Translations under genes and position numbers: made by a program
Shown here: positions 61,123 through 64,000 of the stretch, piece after piece
Numbering within the stretch: position 1 is the stretch's first letter
Layout of the letters: each line of letters starts with the position of its first letter
The notes under the pieces: generated by a model
Told to the model about the DNA's origin: nothing
The model's input: only the letters and a program-made list of their open reading frames with translations
Databases searched by the model: none
NCBI GenBank assembly: GCA_016743235.1
Contig: VRZD01000016.1
Location: 62,001 to 126,000 of the forward strand
Length of the DNA: 64,000 nucleotides
Origin: Pantanalinema sp. GBBB05
GTDB taxonomy: Bacteria > Cyanobacteriota > Cyanobacteriia > Leptolyngbyales > Leptolyngbyaceae
Direction: 5' to 3'

Positions 61123-62760
61123 ATGGCAAAGCGCATCATTTACAACGAAAACGCTCGTCGTGCCCTAGAAAAGGGAATGGACATTCTGGCTGAGGCAGTT
61201 GCCGTTACTCTAGGTCCCAAAGGTCGCAACGTTGTCCTAGAGAAGAAGTTCGGCGCTCCGCAAATCGTGAATGATGGTGTAACCATCGCGAAGGAAATCG
61301 AACTCGAAGATCATGTTGAAAACACTGGCGTATCTTTGATTCGTCAAGCCGCTTCCAAGACCAATGATGCAGCAGGCGACGGCACCACCACCGCAACCGT
61401 GTTGGCTCACGCCATGGTGAAAGAAGGTCTGCGCAACGTGGCAGCCGGTGCGAACGCGATCGCCCTAAAGCGTGGCATCGACAAAGCGACCAACTTCCTG
61501 GTAGACCAAATTGCTCAACATGCTCGTTCTGTCGAAGATTCCAAGGCGATCGCCCAAGTGGGCGCCATCTCTGCCGGCAACGACGACGAAGTTGGTCAAA
61601 TGATTGCCAACGCCATGGACAAAGTTGGCAAAGAGGGTGTGATCTCTCTGGAAGAAGGCAAGTCCATGACGACCGAACTGGAAGTCACCGAAGGGATGCG
61701 CTTCGATAAGGGTTATATCTCTCCCTACTTCGCGACAGATACCGAGCGGATGGAAGCGGTGCTTGACGAACCCTTCTTGCTAATCACCGACAAGAAGATC
61801 ACCCTGGTACAAGATCTCGTTCCCGTCCTGGAGCAAGTGGCTCGTGCCGGTCGTCCTCTAGTGATCATCGCTGAAGACATCGAGAAAGAAGCGTTGGCTA
61901 CCCTGGTGGTAAACCGCCTGCGCGGTGTGCTGAATGTGGCGGCTGTGAAGGCTCCTGGCTTCGGCGATCGTCGGAAAGCCATGCTGGAAGACATCGCGGT
62001 GCTAACCGGCGGTCAACTGATCACCGAAGATGCCGGTCTGAAGCTGGATGCAGCCAAGATCGACAGCCTGGGTAAAGCGCGTCGGGTCACCATCACCAAA
62101 GACAACACCACGATCGTCGCTGAAGGCAACGAAGCGCAAGTGAAAGCTCGCGTTGAGCAGATTCGTCGCCAAATGGACGAAACCGAATCCAGCTATGACA
62201 AAGAAAAGCTGCAAGAGCGTCTGGCTAAGCTGGCTGGCGGTGTGGCTGTGATCAAAGTCGGTGCGGCAACTGAAACCGAAATGAAGGATCGGAAGCTGCG
62301 TCTGGAAGATGCGATCAACGCAACTAAAGCCGCTGTGGAAGAAGGCATTGTTCCGGGTGGTGGTACCACTCTGGCGCACCTGTCTCCTCAATTAGAAGAA
62401 TGGGCAAACGGCAACCTGGCTGGCGAAGAGTTGATCGGTGCCACGATCGTCGCTCGCGCTCTGGCCGCTCCCCTGAAGCGGATCGCTGAAAATGCCGGTC
62501 AAAACGGTGCGGTGATTGCTGAGCGGGTGAAAGAGAAGGACTTCAATGTTGGCTATAATGCGGCCACCAATGAATTCGTTGACCTGTTTGAAGCTGGGAT
62601 CGTTGACCCCGCTAAAGTGACTCGTTCGGCACTGCAAAATGCCGCTTCGATCGCAGGTATGGTGTTGACCACCGAGTGCATCGTAGTTGACAAGCCCGAA
62701 CCTAAGGATGCAGCTCCAGCTGGTGCTGGCGGCGGCATGGGCGGCGACTTCGACTACTAA
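61123..62760 (+). CDS. groEL: 60-kDa chaperonin GroEL
   Basis: A 545-residue chaperonin, M-A-K-R-I-I-Y-N-E-N-A-R, with the ATP motif G-D-G-T-T-T-A-T-V-L and the end G-A-G-G-G-M-G-G-D-F-D-Y. An ATG at 61123 is correct; an earlier frame from 61054 would add 23 non-conserved residues. Linkage to groES and CIRCE makes it the groEL1-type gene; cyanobacteria usually have a second, unlinked groEL. Coding G/C content is higher and codon choice more biased than neighbours, typical of a highly expressed gene. Confidence 0.97.
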   Translation: MAKRIIYNENARRALEKGMDILAEAVAVTLGPKGRNVVLEKKFGAPQIVNDGVTIAKEIELEDHVENTGVSLIRQAASKTNDAAGDGTTTATVLAHAMVKEGLRNVAAGANAIALKRGIDKATNFLVDQIAQHARSVEDSKAIAQVGAISAGNDDEVGQMIANAMDKVGKEGVISLEEGKSMTTELEVTEGMRFDKGYISPYFATDTERMEAVLDEPFLLITDKKITLVQDLVPVLEQVARAGRPLVIIAEDIEKEALATLVVNRLRGVLNVAAVKAPGFGDRRKAMLEDIAVLTGGQLITEDAGLKLDAAKIDSLGKARRVTITKDNTTIVAEGNEAQVKARVEQIRRQMDETESSYDKEKLQERLAKLAGGVAVIKVGAATETEMKDRKLRLEDAINATKAAVEEGIVPGGGTTLAHLSPQLEEWANGNLAGEELIGATIVARALAAPLKRIAENAGQNGAVIAERVKEKDFNVGYNAATNEFVDLFEAGIVDPAKVTRSALQNAASIAGMVLTTECIVVDKPEPKDAAPAGAGGGMGGDFDY

Positions 62761-62808
62761 TTGGCTCGTTTGTAACAGAGAATCTATTCCTGTTATCTGC
62801 AATAATCT

Positions 62809-62847
62809 AGGGCGATCGCATTCCATTCAGGGCGATCGCCCTTTTTT
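62809..62847 (+). terminator. groEL terminator made of two HIP1 repeats
   Basis: AGGGCGATCGC at 62809-62819 pairs perfectly with GCGATCGCCCT at 62832-62842, followed by six T (62842-62847). Each arm contains the HIP1 octamer. It is 48 bases after the groEL stop. Confidence 0.92.
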
Positions 62848-62900
62848 ATCGCTGATAGAATCTTGCGATACACTGAACTGATTGAGTCTGATCAGAAAAA

Positions 62901-63464
62901 ATGCAAACTCAAGAGCGGATCTATTCACCCGAAGAGTACTTAGCTCTAGAAGAAACAGCAGATTTCCGGAGCGAATATTACAATGGACAAATTTTTCCTA
63001 TAGTAAGTGGCTCACTCAATCACAACCGCATTGCTGGTAGTTTAGTTGCAGCGTTAGACCTAGCTTTAACAGATAATTATGATGTTTTCATCAGCGATAT
63101 GCGGCTCTGGATTCCCCAGGCTAGGCTATACACTTATCCAGACGTAATGGTTGTCGCTGGAGCGTTGGAGCTTGCTGAAGGGCGAAAAGATACGATTAAA
63201 AATCCAAAATTGATTGTCGAAGTATTATCTGACTCTACTAAGAACTATGATCGCGGTGAAAAATTTGAATTTTACCGAACGATTCCTAGTTTTCAAGAAT
63301 ATCTTTTGGTTGATCAGGCAAAAATCCATTTAGAACACTATACGAAAACCGCTCATAATCAATGGTTATTGACTGAATATAACGACCTTAATACAGAGCT
63401 TACTTGTGTTTCTATACCCTTCAGAATTTCCCTATCTATTATTTACAAGAAAGTGGTTTTTTAA
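62901..63464 (+). CDS. Uma2/DUF820 family nuclease-like protein
   Basis: A 187-residue protein of the Uma2 family, abundant in cyanobacteria and built on a PD-(D/E)XK nuclease-like fold: Y-S-P-E-E-Y-L-A-L-E-E near the start, Y-P-D-V-M-V-V near 78, L-I-V-E-V-L-S-D-S-T near 105 and Y-D-R-G-E-K-F-E-F-Y-R. Activity in cells is not established. It is alone, after the groEL terminator, and its A/T-rich codons differ from groEL. Confidence 0.88.
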   Translation: MQTQERIYSPEEYLALEETADFRSEYYNGQIFPIVSGSLNHNRIAGSLVAALDLALTDNYDVFISDMRLWIPQARLYTYPDVMVVAGALELAEGRKDTIKNPKLIVEVLSDSTKNYDRGEKFEFYRTIPSFQEYLLVDQAKIHLEHYTKTAHNQWLLTEYNDLNTELTCVSIPFRISLSIIYKKVVF

Positions 63465-63510
63465 GCGATCGCTGCACAGCTAAACACAGCGATCGCATTC
63501 AGAGGCTGAA

Positions 63511-63684
63511 TTATTTAGAACCAAATTTCTGCTTGGCTTGGTCGTAGATTTCCGCCGTAATTTCAGTTGTACCCATTTCTTGAGCTAGTTTTTCAATTTT
63601 CTTTCGGGCAGCGGGACGGACAAAAAAAGGAATTTCTTTTAACCGGGCTTCGGCTTCAGGCGTCCAGGCGATCGCGTCACTCAT
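63511..63684 (-). CDS. 57-residue PCP_red domain protein
   Basis: A short gene, ATG at 63684 to TAA at 63511. The protein reads M-S-D-A-I-A-W-T-P-E-A-E-A-R-L, then I-P-F-F-V-R-P-A-A-R-K-K-I-E-K-L-A, then T-E-I-T-A-E-I-Y-D-Q-A-K. This is the pattern of the PCP_red domain (W-x-x-E-A..L..I-P.F-V-R..A+..I-E..A....IT....A), which ends ChlB of the dark protochlorophyllide reductase and occurs as a stand-alone small protein in cyanobacteria. Function of the free-standing form is not known. The start has no strong ribosome binding site. Confidence 0.82.
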   Translation of the reverse strand: MSDAIAWTPEAEARLKEIPFFVRPAARKKIEKLAQEMGTTEITAEIYDQAKQKFGSK

Positions 63685-63811
63685 CACTATACTCTCAAAT
63701 CAATTGTTCTATCCTACACTGTCGATCGGTTCAAACTAACGACACAGAAGCTGAAAACGCAGTAAAAATTCTCTCAGTTTGTCCGTTGCATTTGAATAGT
63801 TATGCAGCCAT

Positions 63812-64000
63812 TTACTGAAAATTGGGATAGTTCCGACTACCCTTAAACATTGCTTCTATCTCCTCAACAGTGGTGAGAATTGCTTCTGTTTCTCCATCTG
63901 CAACTAATTCTTTGATTTCCTTTAGCCGTTCCAACACACCTGCTCTTCCATCAGGAAGCAACTCATGAAACTGATACCAATTGTAGAGATGATACAACAA
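63812..64000 (-). CDS. hypothetical protein, cut by right edge
   Basis: The minus strand is open from 64000 down to a stop at 63812, giving at least 62 residues: an aromatic-rich lead (L-Y-H-L-Y-N-W-Y-Q-F-H-E-L) and a helical glutamate-rich part (L-E-R-L-K-E-I-K-E-L-V-A). The start probably lies beyond the window. Resembles the C-terminal part of small cyanobacterial hypothetical or Uma2-associated proteins, but no family is recognised. Confidence 0.5.
   Translation of the reverse strand: MLYHLYNWYQFHELLPDGRAGVLERLKEIKELVADGETEAILTTVEEIEAMFKGSRNYPNFQ

Noticed and set aside
62002..62826. Two antisense open frames of 129 and 144 codons across groEL
   Set aside because: Long antisense frames are expected opposite strongly biased genes; no ribosome binding site or family match.
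1..64000. CRISPR array, transposase, integrase or phage genes
   Set aside because: No regularly spaced direct repeats, DDE/serine/tyrosine recombinase motifs or phage structural proteins were seen on either strand; the gene content is core cyanobacterial.

Overview
The window is chromosomal DNA from an oxygenic phototrophic cyanobacterium. It encodes photosystem II proteins (psbB, psbT, psbM, psbO), an NDH-1 subunit found only in the cyanobacterial/plastid complex (ndhN), the light-independent protochlorophyllide reductase genes chlL and chlN, the circadian modulator ldpA, sigF, a ycf37-type photosystem I assembly gene and an rnpB of cyanobacterial type. The octamer GCGATCGC (HIP1) recurs throughout, inside genes and between them. 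The PsbO sequence and the presence of chlL/chlN would suit a Leptolyngbya-like or other filamentous lineage, but the genus cannot be fixed from this window. Nearly all of it reads as core genome: no insertion sequence, prophage, CRISPR array, rRNA or integrase was seen.

Layout. 1-6.4 kb: start of rplC (minus, cut by the edge), then ndhN, ldpA, a Ycf45-like AAA/R3H ATPase and hisC on the plus strand, and an unknown minus-strand gene. 6.5-11.4 kb: photosystem II block, with psbB-psbT leftward, and a 2Fe-2S ferredoxin, psbM and psbO rightward. 11.8-16.2 kb: sigF, then chlL-DUF5331-chlN. 16.3-19.9 kb: three channel genes (aqpZ, a TM-helix-repeat mechanosensitive channel, mscL). 20-27.3 kb: trhO, an O-methyltransferase, a coiled-coil protein, an M48 peptidase joined to tRNA-Leu(CAA), murA, tRNA-Leu(CAG) and a SpoU methyltransferase. 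27.7-32.2 kb: lpdA, trpC and two cyanobacterial proteins of unknown function. 32.6-40.8 kb: a sugar-nucleotide gene pair, an FHA protein, a histidine kinase, corA with a membrane-anchored partner, and rnpB. 41-44 kb: lysC and an acyl-CoA-dehydrogenase-like protein. 44-50 kb: the leftward rimP-nusA-ylxR-infB operon. 50.2-52.3 kb: rpmI-rplT, a solute-binding protein and ycf37. 52.5-58.5 kb: a three-gene cassette of multi-spanning glycosyltransferase-like proteins, then a DUF4079 membrane protein. 58.6-64 kb: a TPR protein, the CIRCE-controlled groES-groEL operon, a Uma2-family gene, a 57-residue PCP_red protein and a gene cut by the right edge.

How it fits together. Several neighbourhoods make functional sense: photosystem II core and lumenal subunits with a ferredoxin; dark chlorophyll synthesis (chlL, chlN, plus a stand-alone PCP_red protein at the far end); osmotic and water channels side by side; and translation/transcription factors behind a leader that contains a terminator hairpin. 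The least explained parts are the 52.5-57.7 kb membrane cassette, the rimP leader, the tRNA-Leu overlap with the M48 gene, and the heptamer-repeat inverted structure between chlL and the DUF5331 gene.
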